Assembly: GCA_020445405.1 (NCBI GenBank)
Contig: JAGRGQ010000001.1
Span: forward strand, 1 to 64,000
DNA length: 64,000 nt
From: Gammaproteobacteria bacterium
GTDB taxonomy: Bacteria > Pseudomonadota > Gammaproteobacteria > Chromatiales > Chromatiaceae
Direction: 5' to 3'
Shown here: positions 42,405-50,461 of the stretch, one piece after another
Position numbering within the stretch: the stretch's first letter is position 1
How the letters are laid out: each line of letters starts with the position of its first letter
Position numbers and translations under genes: made by a program
The notes under the pieces: model-generated
What the model was told of the DNA's origin: nothing
The model's input: the letters and a program-made list of their open reading frames with translations, nothing else
The model's database searches: none

Positions 42405-44582
42405 GTGGCCAGAAACGAAGTTCAGTACCGCATGCGTTGCCGGACGCCTGCAGCCATTTTCGCAGCCGTGGCGTGCCTGGTGTTGACTTTTTCGCAACCA
42501 GCCGCGTCGCTGGCCGACGACGCGATGACTGCCCGCTACAATCCGGAAGCGGAGACCGCCGGAGCGGGGGAGATCGCCGCTCAAGCTGCGCTGCCGACCG
42601 CTCGCGGCATAAGCTGCGACGGGACGAGTGTCTGCCGCGAGGCGGCCACCGGACTGCCGTTTCAGGTATTGCCCAGGTCTTTCTCGCATGTTTACAGGAG
42701 CAAGTCCCCGAACGAAGCTGATATCGCCGTGGCCAATATTCGACCGTTTGCGCCCCTTTATGTATTCGGGTTGGCCGCGCTGCAGCCGCCGGACTCCGCC
42801 GCGGAAGCGGGGGGCTGGTACCTGGTGGCGGAGCGCGAGACGGGACCCGCGCTGGGCTGGATGCAGGCCGTGGATCTGCTCGAGTGGCGTCAGGCGCTGG
42901 TGGTTGCCTATACCCACCCGGGTGTCTTTGGGGAGGGTCGGCAGCGGGTGCTGATGTTCAGGCAGAAATCCGCTCTGCTGGCGCTGCTGCAGTCCGACGA
43001 CCCCGCCGCGCAGGCGATTAGCCTGTACCGCAGACTGGCGGGCGGCGAGGTGCCGCCGGAACTGATCAGCAAAGAACCGGAGCGGTTTGTCGATATCAGC
43101 CGGGATTTTTATCTGCTGCCTATCGTCGATTATGAGCAGATCGACTGGGAGGGCGATGAAGTGCGGGTACTGCAGCTGGCTTCCGCACTGCCCGGTAAAA
43201 GAGGCGCTGACAGACTGGACGATCCCACCTATCGGCAGGCGGCGATGAAGAAACCGGAGCAGGTGATGGAGACGGCGGTACGCGGTCTGAATATCGATCT
43301 GGTATTCGTGATGGATATGACGCGCAGTATGCAGCCCTACATCGATAAGACCCGGGAGGCGATCAGGGCGATAGCCAATCGTGCCTCGGAAGCGGGTCTG
43401 GAAGAGCGCATCCGCTATGGTCTTGTCGGTTTCAGGGACGACGTCGCGCTGACGCCGGAGCTGGAGTTCACCAGCAGGAATTTCACACCGGAGCTGCTCG
43501 CTATCGATGCATTCGAAAACCTGCTGCATACCGGAATTCGCGCCTCCGAGAAGAGCAGCGTCGGATACGCCGAAGAGGTTTTTGCCGGCGTTGACACCGC
43601 GCTGGGCAGCAACTGGAGACCCGCATCGCTGCGTTTTATCGTGCTGGTCGGCGACGCCAGTTCTCATCCTGTCGGACACGCCCAGAATACCACCGGCAAG
43701 GACGCGGCTACGCTGCAGCTGGAGGCGGATGACGCCCAGGTCCATATCATGGCGCTGCATCTCGTGAACCCCGCTCACCCCGAGGATCATGAACCGGCTC
43801 AACGGCAATACGCCACACTCTCCCATATCCGCGGAAGCCAGAACGAAGCTGCGCTGGTATCGCTGAGCACCGAGGATACCGGAGGTTTTCAGGCGGCGGT
43901 GGAGGAGATAGGCGGCAGCATCACCGGGATCGTGCAGCGGGCGCAGCGGGGGCAACTCGAGGATTTCTCCGACTTGGGGCCGGCGCCGGATTCCCCGGCG
44001 CCGCTGCCGGAAGACCCCGCGGGACAGGCGGGCAAAGCCGTTCGCGCGGTGATCAACGCGGCCATGATGGAGTATCTGGGACGGGACGTGGACGCACCCA
44101 AGGATATTCTGGCCTGGACCCTCGATCGCGATCTGACCAATCCGTCCATTGTCAGCCTCGACGTCCGAGTGCTGTTGAACCGGCGCCAGTTGAACGATCT
44201 CATTCTGGCGCTCGACCGGGTCATCCAGGCGATGGACAGGGCCAGCATCAGTAACAAGCAGTTTTTTACCGCGCTGCAGGAGGTGGCGGGACAGACCATG
44301 AAGGATCCTGATGCGCTGACGCCCAACCTGAAACTGTCCCAGACCGGTTTGTTGCCGGCCTACATCGGCGCGCTGCCCTACCGCAGTGAAATTCTGCATC
44401 TTACCGAAGCGATGTTCGCATCGATGACAGCGGAGCTGCGATCCGATCTGGATTCCAGACTGCGTGCCAAACTGCAATCCTATCGGGATATCAGCAGCGA
44501 CGTGGACGGGTGGAAGTCGCTCTATCCCGGCAGTGCCGAGCTGGACAAGGTTTATCCGTTGCGACTCGATTATCTTCCATGA
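42405..44582 (+). CDS. Periplasmic VWA protein 1, similar to the C-terminal part of PpkA
   Basis: 725 residues. The GTG start follows GAGGAGGAGACA. After a signal peptide (CLVLTFSQPAASLADD) comes an SH3-like beta domain (about 70-180; CDGTSVCREAATG, PRSFSHVYRSKS, GWYLVA, LGWMQAVDLLEWRQ). A VWA domain (about 296-500) has the MIDAS sequence DMTRS at Asp304 (Thr in place of the first Ser), GFRDD and VLVGDASSHP. A conserved helical tail ends VYPLRLDYLP. This SH3-VWA-tail architecture is, as I recall it, that of the periplasmic half of PpkA-type T6SS kinases, but here no kinase domain is attached. It probably binds a metal-dependent protein partner, plausibly the giant proteins or the FGE-like proteins. 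The paralogue lies 31 bp downstream. Confidence 0.88.
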   Translation: MARNEVQYRMRCRTPAAIFAAVACLVLTFSQPAASLADDAMTARYNPEAETAGAGEIAAQAALPTARGISCDGTSVCREAATGLPFQVLPRSFSHVYRSKSPNEADIAVANIRPFAPLYVFGLAALQPPDSAAEAGGWYLVAERETGPALGWMQAVDLLEWRQALVVAYTHPGVFGEGRQRVLMFRQKSALLALLQSDDPAAQAISLYRRLAGGEVPPELISKEPERFVDISRDFYLLPIVDYEQIDWEGDEVRVLQLASALPGKRGADRLDDPTYRQAAMKKPEQVMETAVRGLNIDLVFVMDMTRSMQPYIDKTREAIRAIANRASEAGLEERIRYGLVGFRDDVALTPELEFTSRNFTPELLAIDAFENLLHTGIRASEKSSVGYAEEVFAGVDTALGSNWRPASLRFIVLVGDASSHPVGHAQNTTGKDAATLQLEADDAQVHIMALHLVNPAHPEDHEPAQRQYATLSHIRGSQNEAALVSLSTEDTGGFQAAVEEIGGSITGIVQRAQRGQLEDFSDLGPAPDSPAPLPEDPAGQAGKAVRAVINAAMMEYLGRDVDAPKDILAWTLDRDLTNPSIVSLDVRVLLNRRQLNDLILALDRVIQAMDRASISNKQFFTALQEVAGQTMKDPDALTPNLKLSQTGLLPAYIGALPYRSEILHLTEAMFASMTAELRSDLDSRLRAKLQSYRDISSDVDGWKSLYPGSAELDKVYPLRLDYLP

Positions 44583-44613
44583 TCCGGTCGCTGCCGAAAA
44601 AGAGGAGCCTGAA

Positions 44614-47232
44614 ATGAAAACGATCAAACTGACGAATCGCAGCATAGGCGCTCTGCTGGCCATGATACTGTGCGTGGCCAGTCCGCTGCTCCCGGCGCAG
44701 CAGCCCGGGAGCGACCTGGTGGCGGCAGGGGAGCCGGAGAGCCAGGTGGCGCCGGCGGTAAATCCCGAGGCGGACCAGCTGCCGGCAGACGCCGATGGCA
44801 CACGCCAGGACAACAATCCCGAGGCGGATGACGCGGCGCTGCAGAGCACTCAGGGGCCCGGGCCGGCCGGGGAGGTTGAGGCGACGGGTTCGATGACAGA
44901 ATCAATGCAGCCCGGCGGCAGTCTGAATCCGGAAGCCGAAGATGCGGCGCTGCAGAGCACTCAGGGGCCCGGGCCGGCCGGGGAGGTTGAGGCGACGGAT
45001 TCGACGACCGAATCAATGCAATCCGGCAGCAGTCTGAATCCGGATGCCGCTGCCGCGGCGGGCACCGTCGAAGAGGCACCCGAGAGCGAACAGCGGGCCG
45101 GCGAATCGTCGGCAGCCGACACAGCCGCATATCCGACCGAAGAATCCCAGCCCGAGGGGCTGGTGCAGAAAGACGGAGAGGGATCGGCTGCAGAGGAGAA
45201 TGTTGCCGCCGGGCCAGGGATTCCACTGCAACGCAAGCTGACCATGAAGCGGGAGATCTCACTGGTCGTCTCCTGCGATGGCGCGGGAGTCTGCCGCGAG
45301 CGCGAGACCGGGCAGCCGCTGCGGGTGCTGCCGAAATCATTCTCTCACGTATACAGGAGCAAGGACGCGAGCAGCGACAACATCGCGGTGGAGAACGTCG
45401 CAGCCTACAAAGCGTTGTACGTGTTCGCCCGCGATGAGCTGGATCTGAGCAACCCGGCGCAACCCGGCGGCTGGTATCAGGTGGGTTACAGCCTGGACGG
45501 CGAGCCGATCGGCTGGATGCAGGCGCGCGACGTTCTGGAGTGGAAGCAGGCCCTGATCATCTCTTACCGGCACCGCGGGCTGGACGATATGCGGCGCGAT
45601 CCGGTATTGATGTTCCGCAGCCTGGATGCGCTGCGCGAAGTGGTGGAATCGCCGGTGCGCGATGGCATGGCGACGCTGTTGTACCAGAAAATCGAAAAGG
45701 GCGATATACCGCCGTCACTGGCGAGCAAGGAGCCGGAGCGTTACGTCGACATCGATCAGAAGTTCTATCTGCTGCCGATACTGGACTTCGAAGTGACGGA
45801 AATCGACGGCGACGAGGTGCGTTATCTGCAGCTGGCCGCTGCCGTTCCCAGAAAACGGGGCGCCGACGTTCTGCAGGACAGCGCCTATCGCGAGGCCTCG
45901 GAGATCAAACCGGAGATGTCGCAGGAACAGGCCGGGGCGCTGAAGATGGACATCGTGTTCGTGATGGACATGTCCCGCAGTATGCAACCCTATATCGATA
46001 GCACCCGCGATGCGATCAAGGAGCTGGTCAGCAGTATGGCCGGCGATGAAATGAGAGAGCGTGTGCGCTTCGGTCTGGTGGGCTACCGCGACGATACGCG
46101 CAAGATTCCCGCACTTGAGTTCACCAGCAAAAACCTGACTCCGGAACTGGTGGACGTGGAGCGCTTCATCCAGTTGCTGGAGCAGGAGGCAAAAGCCACG
46201 CTGGTCGGCAGCATCGATTATGCGGAGGAGGTTTATGCCGGTATGGATACCGGGCTGGGTTCGGCCTGGCGGGACGACGCAATGCGGTTTCTGTTTCTGA
46301 TCGGTGATGCCAGCGCCCACGAGGAGGATCACGAACAGAGCACCACGGGTAAAAACGCAGCCGTTCTCAATCTGGCCGCACGCCAGGCCGGGGTGCGCAT
46401 TCTGGCGCTGCATCTGCTGGATCCGCGCATGACCTCGGACCATGCGATCGCCAGCCGGCAGTACGCCAGTCTCTCCCGGATCGAGGGCGCGGATCAATCT
46501 GCGTTGGTGGAGATCTCCACCGAGGACCGGGCGGCTTTCACATCGGCGGTCAGAGAGAGTGCGGGCGTGATCTACAAGACCCTCGACAAGGCACGGCAGG
46601 GAACCCTCAAAGCGCCGGACAAAGCGCAGCCCGGTACCGAGGTCACGCCGGTTGCCGCGGTTGATTCCGGCAGACAGGCCGAGAAGACCATGGAGAAGCT
46701 GATGGATTCGGCGCTGATCGAGTATCTGGGGAAGGAGGCGGATCCGCCCAAGGATATCGTCGTCTGGGCGCTGGACCGGGATATCGGCAATCCGATTCTG
46801 AACGCGATGGATGTGCGGGTGCTGTTGAGTAAAAACCAGCTGAGCGATCTGATCAGAAGCATCGAACAGGTAACCAAGGCGCTGGCCCGCGCAGAGTACA
46901 GCCATCAACAGTTCTTCGAGGCATTGCAGAGCGTAGCCGGCCAGACCCTGAAACAGCCGGATGCGATCGAAAAGGCCGACAAACTCGCTCAGACCGGACT
47001 GTTGCCGGGTTTTATCCGCAGTCTGCCCTATCGCAGCGAAGTGCTCTCCCTGTCGGACGAGATGTACGCGGCCATGACCGCGGAGCAGCGCAGCGCGCTG
47101 GAGAGCAACCTGCGGGCAAAGCTGCGCCAGTATCAGGATATCAACGAGCAGGTGGATGGCTGGGTCTCTCTCAACGAGGAGGATCCGGACGGTGCCAAGG
47201 TCTACCCTTTGTACCTGGACTATCTGCCTTGA
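44614..47232 (+). CDS. Periplasmic VWA protein 2, paralogue of VWA protein 1 with repeat-containing N-extension
   Basis: About 872 residues. The ATG follows AGAGGAG. A signal peptide (LLAMILCVASPLLPAQ) leads into an extra 170-residue acidic, disordered stretch containing a 37-residue tandem duplication. The rest matches the preceding gene throughout: SH3-like domain (about 219-330; PKSFSHVYRSKD, GWYQVGYSLDGEPIGWMQA), VWA domain (about 441-650) with canonical MIDAS DMSRS at Asp452, GYRDDTRKIP and LIGDASAHEEDHE, then a tail ending VYPLYLDYLP. The pair clearly arose by duplication. The canonical MIDAS here, against DMTRS in the copy, may mean different partner affinities. It ends the giant-protein operon. 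Confidence 0.88.
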   Translation: MKTIKLTNRSIGALLAMILCVASPLLPAQQPGSDLVAAGEPESQVAPAVNPEADQLPADADGTRQDNNPEADDAALQSTQGPGPAGEVEATGSMTESMQPGGSLNPEAEDAALQSTQGPGPAGEVEATDSTTESMQSGSSLNPDAAAAAGTVEEAPESEQRAGESSAADTAAYPTEESQPEGLVQKDGEGSAAEENVAAGPGIPLQRKLTMKREISLVVSCDGAGVCRERETGQPLRVLPKSFSHVYRSKDASSDNIAVENVAAYKALYVFARDELDLSNPAQPGGWYQVGYSLDGEPIGWMQARDVLEWKQALIISYRHRGLDDMRRDPVLMFRSLDALREVVESPVRDGMATLLYQKIEKGDIPPSLASKEPERYVDIDQKFYLLPILDFEVTEIDGDEVRYLQLAAAVPRKRGADVLQDSAYREASEIKPEMSQEQAGALKMDIVFVMDMSRSMQPYIDSTRDAIKELVSSMAGDEMRERVRFGLVGYRDDTRKIPALEFTSKNLTPELVDVERFIQLLEQEAKATLVGSIDYAEEVYAGMDTGLGSAWRDDAMRFLFLIGDASAHEEDHEQSTTGKNAAVLNLAARQAGVRILALHLLDPRMTSDHAIASRQYASLSRIEGADQSALVEISTEDRAAFTSAVRESAGVIYKTLDKARQGTLKAPDKAQPGTEVTPVAAVDSGRQAEKTMEKLMDSALIEYLGKEADPPKDIVVWALDRDIGNPILNAMDVRVLLSKNQLSDLIRSIEQVTKALARAEYSHQQFFEALQSVAGQTLKQPDAIEKADKLAQTGLLPGFIRSLPYRSEVLSLSDEMYAAMTAEQRSALESNLRAKLRQYQDINEQVDGWVSLNEEDPDGAKVYPLYLDYLP
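44833..45054 (+). repeat. Two in-frame 111-bp tandem repeats inside VWA protein 2
   Basis: Units at 44833-44943 and 44944-45054 encode two near-identical 37-residue segments beginning AALQSTQGPGPAGEVEAT. Several differences between the units fall outside a perfectly conserved core. Together with a preceding partial unit (NPEADQLPADADG) they form a stretchable disordered linker between the signal peptide and the SH3-like domain. Confidence 0.85.
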
Positions 47233-47321
47233 TGCATCGCGCCGCCTCGCTGCATCCGGAAAACGGCTCGCTCACCTGCTCAACGAGGGTGTCGCAAAAG
47301 GCTTTATCCCTTTTCCCCCGA

Positions 47322-47655
47322 GAGGGAGTCGCAAAGGATCTGTCCCTTCTCCCTTCGAGGGAGAAGGTCAGGATGAGGGTGATTAATATCAGAGGCTTAT
47401 CTATAGATACCCTCACCCCAGCCCTCTCCCTCACGGGGAGAGGGGGTTTTACGACACCCTTACCCGAGGGAGAGGAAGTTAATCGCAGGAGGGAGTCGCA
47501 AAGGATCTGTCCCTTCTCCCTTCAAGGGAGAAGGTCAGGATGAGGGTGATTAATATCAGAGGCTTATCTGTAGATACCCTCACCCCGGCCCTCTCCCTTA
47601 CGGGGAGAGGGGGATTTACGACACCCTCCAGGGGTGCGGGGATTACGGTCGCAGA
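47322..47655. repeat. 167-bp tandem repeat with paired hairpins between VWA2 and the ABC operon
   Basis: Two copies (47322-47488 and 47489-about 47655), each starting GAGGGAGTCGCAAAGGATCTG. Each contains two hairpins, CCTTCTCCCTTC/GAGGGAGAAGG and CCCTCTCCC-TCACG-GGGAGAGGG. A degenerate partial copy lies just upstream (from about 47287). The motif CCCTCACCCCAGCCCTCTCCC-type repeat is common between genes in many proteobacteria. No gene is supported in 47233-47831. The hairpins may protect the mRNA end of the giant operon or weaken transcription into the ABC operon. Confidence 0.85.
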
Positions 47656-47831
47656 CAGCTTAAGGGCTTTGATGCATAACACCTCTCTGGTAATCAACCG
47701 CGGCCGCGACCGTGGCGCTGCCGGTGCTGCATCAACGGGCCGCAACAAAGCCGGGAGCCAAAATCCCCGGCTTTCCCGGGGGCTGCCGGAAGTGTTGAGA
47801 TAGGTGCGGGTTACTTCCAGGGAAAGTTCCG

Positions 47832-48626
47832 ATGGCGCAAACAGATGCAAACTTCGCTACCGCGGGTAGCGCAACTCCAGACGATCCCTTGATAGAGATC
47901 CGTAATCTGGTAAAGGTCAGGCGGCAGGGGGGCGTTGAGTTCGAACTGGCGGTCCCCGAGTTTATGCTGCCGGGCGGCAGCTTCGTTGCGCTGGTCGGCG
48001 AGAGCGGCTGTGGCAAGAGCACCCTGCTCGATCTGCTTGCGCTGGTGCTGCAGCCCACCAGCTGCGAGCGCTTCCTGTTCCGGAACAGCGGCGGTGAAAC
48101 AGGGTCGTCGGCAGACGATGTGCTGGCGCTGTGGCGCTCAGGCGACGAGAAGGCGCTGGCCGGTTTGCGCCGAAGCCGACTCGGTTATGTACTGCAGAGC
48201 GGGGGACTGCTGCCGTTTTTGACGGCGCGTCAGAATCTGCGGCTGCCATTGAATATCAACGCCGAACGGAATGGGTACGCCCGGGTGGAGCAGCTGGCGG
48301 AAAAAATGGGTATTGCCGGACTTTTGAGCAAGAAGCCGCGGTTTCTTTCCGGCGGGCAGCGGCAGCGCGTGGCGATTCTGCGCGCGATGGTGCACCGGCC
48401 TGCATTGATACTGGCGGATGAACCCACCGCGGCGGTGGACCGGGCGCGGGCGCGCGTCATCGTCGACGATTTCAGGCGGCTCGCGGTCGCGGGCGGGAGC
48501 AGCGTGATCATGGTGACGCACGATCCACAGCTGGTGGAGCGGGTGGCCGATGCAACCTGGACCTTCAATGTCCAGCAAGCCAGCGACAGATTGACCCGTT
48601 CAGTCTGCGTAGCGGGCAGCCGATGA
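47832..48626 (+). CDS. ABC transporter ATP-binding protein (LolD/TagT-like)
   Basis: 264 residues. All ABC motifs are present: Walker A GESGCGKST, Q-loop VLQSGGLLPFL, signature LSGGQRQRVAILRAM, Walker B LILADEPTAAVD, H-loop MVTHD. Length and sequence fit the LolD/MacB/FtsE group that works with FtsX-type permeases. The stop overlaps the start of the permease gene, so they form one transporter. In the Pseudomonas H1-T6SS, TagT is such an ATPase, encoded with TagS, TagR and TagQ and acting upstream of kinase PpkA. The identical gene set here supports the same assignment. An alternative role is lipoprotein release or mechanotransmission unrelated to phosphorylation. Confidence 0.93.
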   Translation: MAQTDANFATAGSATPDDPLIEIRNLVKVRRQGGVEFELAVPEFMLPGGSFVALVGESGCGKSTLLDLLALVLQPTSCERFLFRNSGGETGSSADDVLALWRSGDEKALAGLRRSRLGYVLQSGGLLPFLTARQNLRLPLNINAERNGYARVEQLAEKMGIAGLLSKKPRFLSGGQRQRVAILRAMVHRPALILADEPTAAVDRARARVIVDDFRRLAVAGGSSVIMVTHDPQLVERVADATWTFNVQQASDRLTRSVCVAGSR

Positions 48627-50461
48627 GCGGAAAAGGGGGCAAGCCGCCGGCTATTGTTTTCCGCCTCGCGCTGGCGGATCTGCGCCACGAATGGATATTG
48701 AGCGCCTGTCTGATGCTGGCCATCGCTGCGGTGATCGCCCCGCTGCTGCTGCTGATGGGTCTGAAGCATGGCACCATCACCACACTGCGACACGAACTGA
48801 TCCAGGATCCGCAGTTTCGCGAAATCAGGCCGGCCAAGACACGCGAGTATGCATCAGACTGGCTGGAACGGCAGGCCGCTTCGGAGCAGGTTGAGTTTAT
48901 TATCCCCACGATACTCGCCGCCTCCTCCATCATCAGCGTGGTGAAGCCCGGCTCGCGGCGCAGCCTGATCTACGATCTGGTGCCGACCCGCAACGGCGAT
49001 CCGTTGCTGCTGGAGAACGGTGGCGTCGTTCCGGAGGAGGGAGAGTGCGTGCTCACCGATGCGGGTGCGAAAGAGCTGGGGGTCGGTACCGGTGACAACA
49101 TCTCGGTGCGCGCAACGCGTATCCGCGGCGGCCGCAGGGAAACGGCACCGGCCGAGCTGCGGGTGGCGGCGGTGCTCAATCCCCGCGCCAGTGCGCTGAA
49201 CCGGCTTTACGCACCGTTGGATTTCGTACTCGATGTCGAGTCGTACAAAGAGGGGCTGGCCGTTCCCGCCCGCAGCTGGCCGGGCGGCACGCTGCGCCCG
49301 TATCCCAGTTACGACGGTATGCTGGTGCTGCTGCCGGAAGCGCTGCGACCGGTCCAGGAGACGGGTCTGATCATCAATACCGGATTGACCGGGATCGAAC
49401 GTGCGGACGCGGACAGGTTTCTGCAAAGGACGGGTCTGGCGCTGCCGCCGGGGCTCACGTTGTATGATCTGACCACGTCCCAGTCGGCGGTTCAACTCTC
49501 CAGCTACCACGCGATCAGGGACAAGCTGCGCGGCAAAGGCGCACTGGTGATCCCCTATGTACGTGACCTGAGGCTGCAATTGGCAACCGGCGATAGCCTG
49601 CCGCTAACCGGTCTCTCCCTCGGTGCCGACCAGCTGCAAAGCCTGGGCATGGAATCGCTGCCCTGGGGTGCGCTGCAGGCGTCGCCGTCGGCCGAGAGTC
49701 TGCGCCAGATAGTGGTCAGCGGCCGGAACCAGCATGAACGGCTTCCGGTCGAGTACCCCGATGGTGCCGCCGGAGCGCTCGCTTTTCCACTGCGGGTGAG
49801 CGGGCATACCGACGCGAAGCTCTCCATCATACCGGCGGAACTGGCGGGTATACTGCGCACCGCCAGACAGCGAAAAGTGACCTTCAGTGCGGATCAGGGG
49901 GACTTTCTGCTGCAACGCGCGGGCTTCCGGGGATTTCGCATGTATACGCGCAGCATCGACGACGTGCCGCCGATGGTGGATGCGCTCAAAGCGGACGGTA
50001 TCGATGTGATCGCACAGATCGAGGCAATCGAGCGGGTGCGCGTGCTCGATCGCGGATTGAGCCGGATTTTCTGGCTGGTGGCCTTGGTGGGTATCAGCGG
50101 CGGCATCGCAGCATTGATCGCCAGCCTGTATGCAGCGGTCGAACGGAAACAGCACGAACTGAGCGTGCTGCGGCTGATCGGTCTTTCGCGCAACCAGGTG
50201 TTTATGTTTCCGGTCTATCAGGGGGCTGCACTGGCCGTATTGAGCCTGTTGCTGGCAATGGCTGCCTACTTCAGTCTGGCCGCGGTCATCAACTTTGTCT
50301 TTTCGGCCGACCTGGACATGGGTGAAAAGATCTGCAATCTGCCCTGGCACTACCTGTCGGCGTCCGTTATCGCGACCGCCACGGTCGCGGTGCTGAGCTC
50401 GCTGCTCGCTGCCTGGCACACCACTTCCATCGACCCCGGCGAGGCGCTGCGCTATGAGTGA
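48623..50461 (+). CDS. FtsX/LolC-like ABC permease (TagS-like)
   Basis: 612 residues. One N-terminal transmembrane helix (about 25-50; ILSACLMLAIAAVIAPLLLL) is followed by a large periplasmic domain (about 50-470) and three C-terminal helices (about 480-600) with the conserved cytoplasmic loop VERKQHELSVLRLIGLSRNQ that contacts the ATPase. This four-helix type VII layout is that of MacB, LolC/E and TagS. It overlaps both neighbours by 4 and 8 bp, so ATPase, permease and FGE-like protein are translated together. Type VII transporters transmit force to periplasmic partners rather than moving solutes across the membrane. Here the partner is likely the adjacent FGE-like protein and lipoprotein. 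Confidence 0.9.
   Translation: MSGKGGKPPAIVFRLALADLRHEWILSACLMLAIAAVIAPLLLLMGLKHGTITTLRHELIQDPQFREIRPAKTREYASDWLERQAASEQVEFIIPTILAASSIISVVKPGSRRSLIYDLVPTRNGDPLLLENGGVVPEEGECVLTDAGAKELGVGTGDNISVRATRIRGGRRETAPAELRVAAVLNPRASALNRLYAPLDFVLDVESYKEGLAVPARSWPGGTLRPYPSYDGMLVLLPEALRPVQETGLIINTGLTGIERADADRFLQRTGLALPPGLTLYDLTTSQSAVQLSSYHAIRDKLRGKGALVIPYVRDLRLQLATGDSLPLTGLSLGADQLQSLGMESLPWGALQASPSAESLRQIVVSGRNQHERLPVEYPDGAAGALAFPLRVSGHTDAKLSIIPAELAGILRTARQRKVTFSADQGDFLLQRAGFRGFRMYTRSIDDVPPMVDALKADGIDVIAQIEAIERVRVLDRGLSRIFWLVALVGISGGIAALIASLYAAVERKQHELSVLRLIGLSRNQVFMFPVYQGAALAVLSLLLAMAAYFSLAAVINFVFSADLDMGEKICNLPWHYLSASVIATATVAVLSSLLAAWHTTSIDPGEALRYE

Noticed and set aside
41970-44849. 959-codon open frame on the minus strand
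   Set aside because: Antisense to the glycine-rich and VWA genes, whose signal peptides and domains are clear. The minus translation has no family features.
47322-47655. CRISPR array
   Set aside because: Only two long near-identical units without unique spacers, and no cas gene.
47229-47803. Several overlapping frames in the repeat region
   Set aside because: They arise from the 167-bp repeats in different frames. The translations are repetitive and have no domain.
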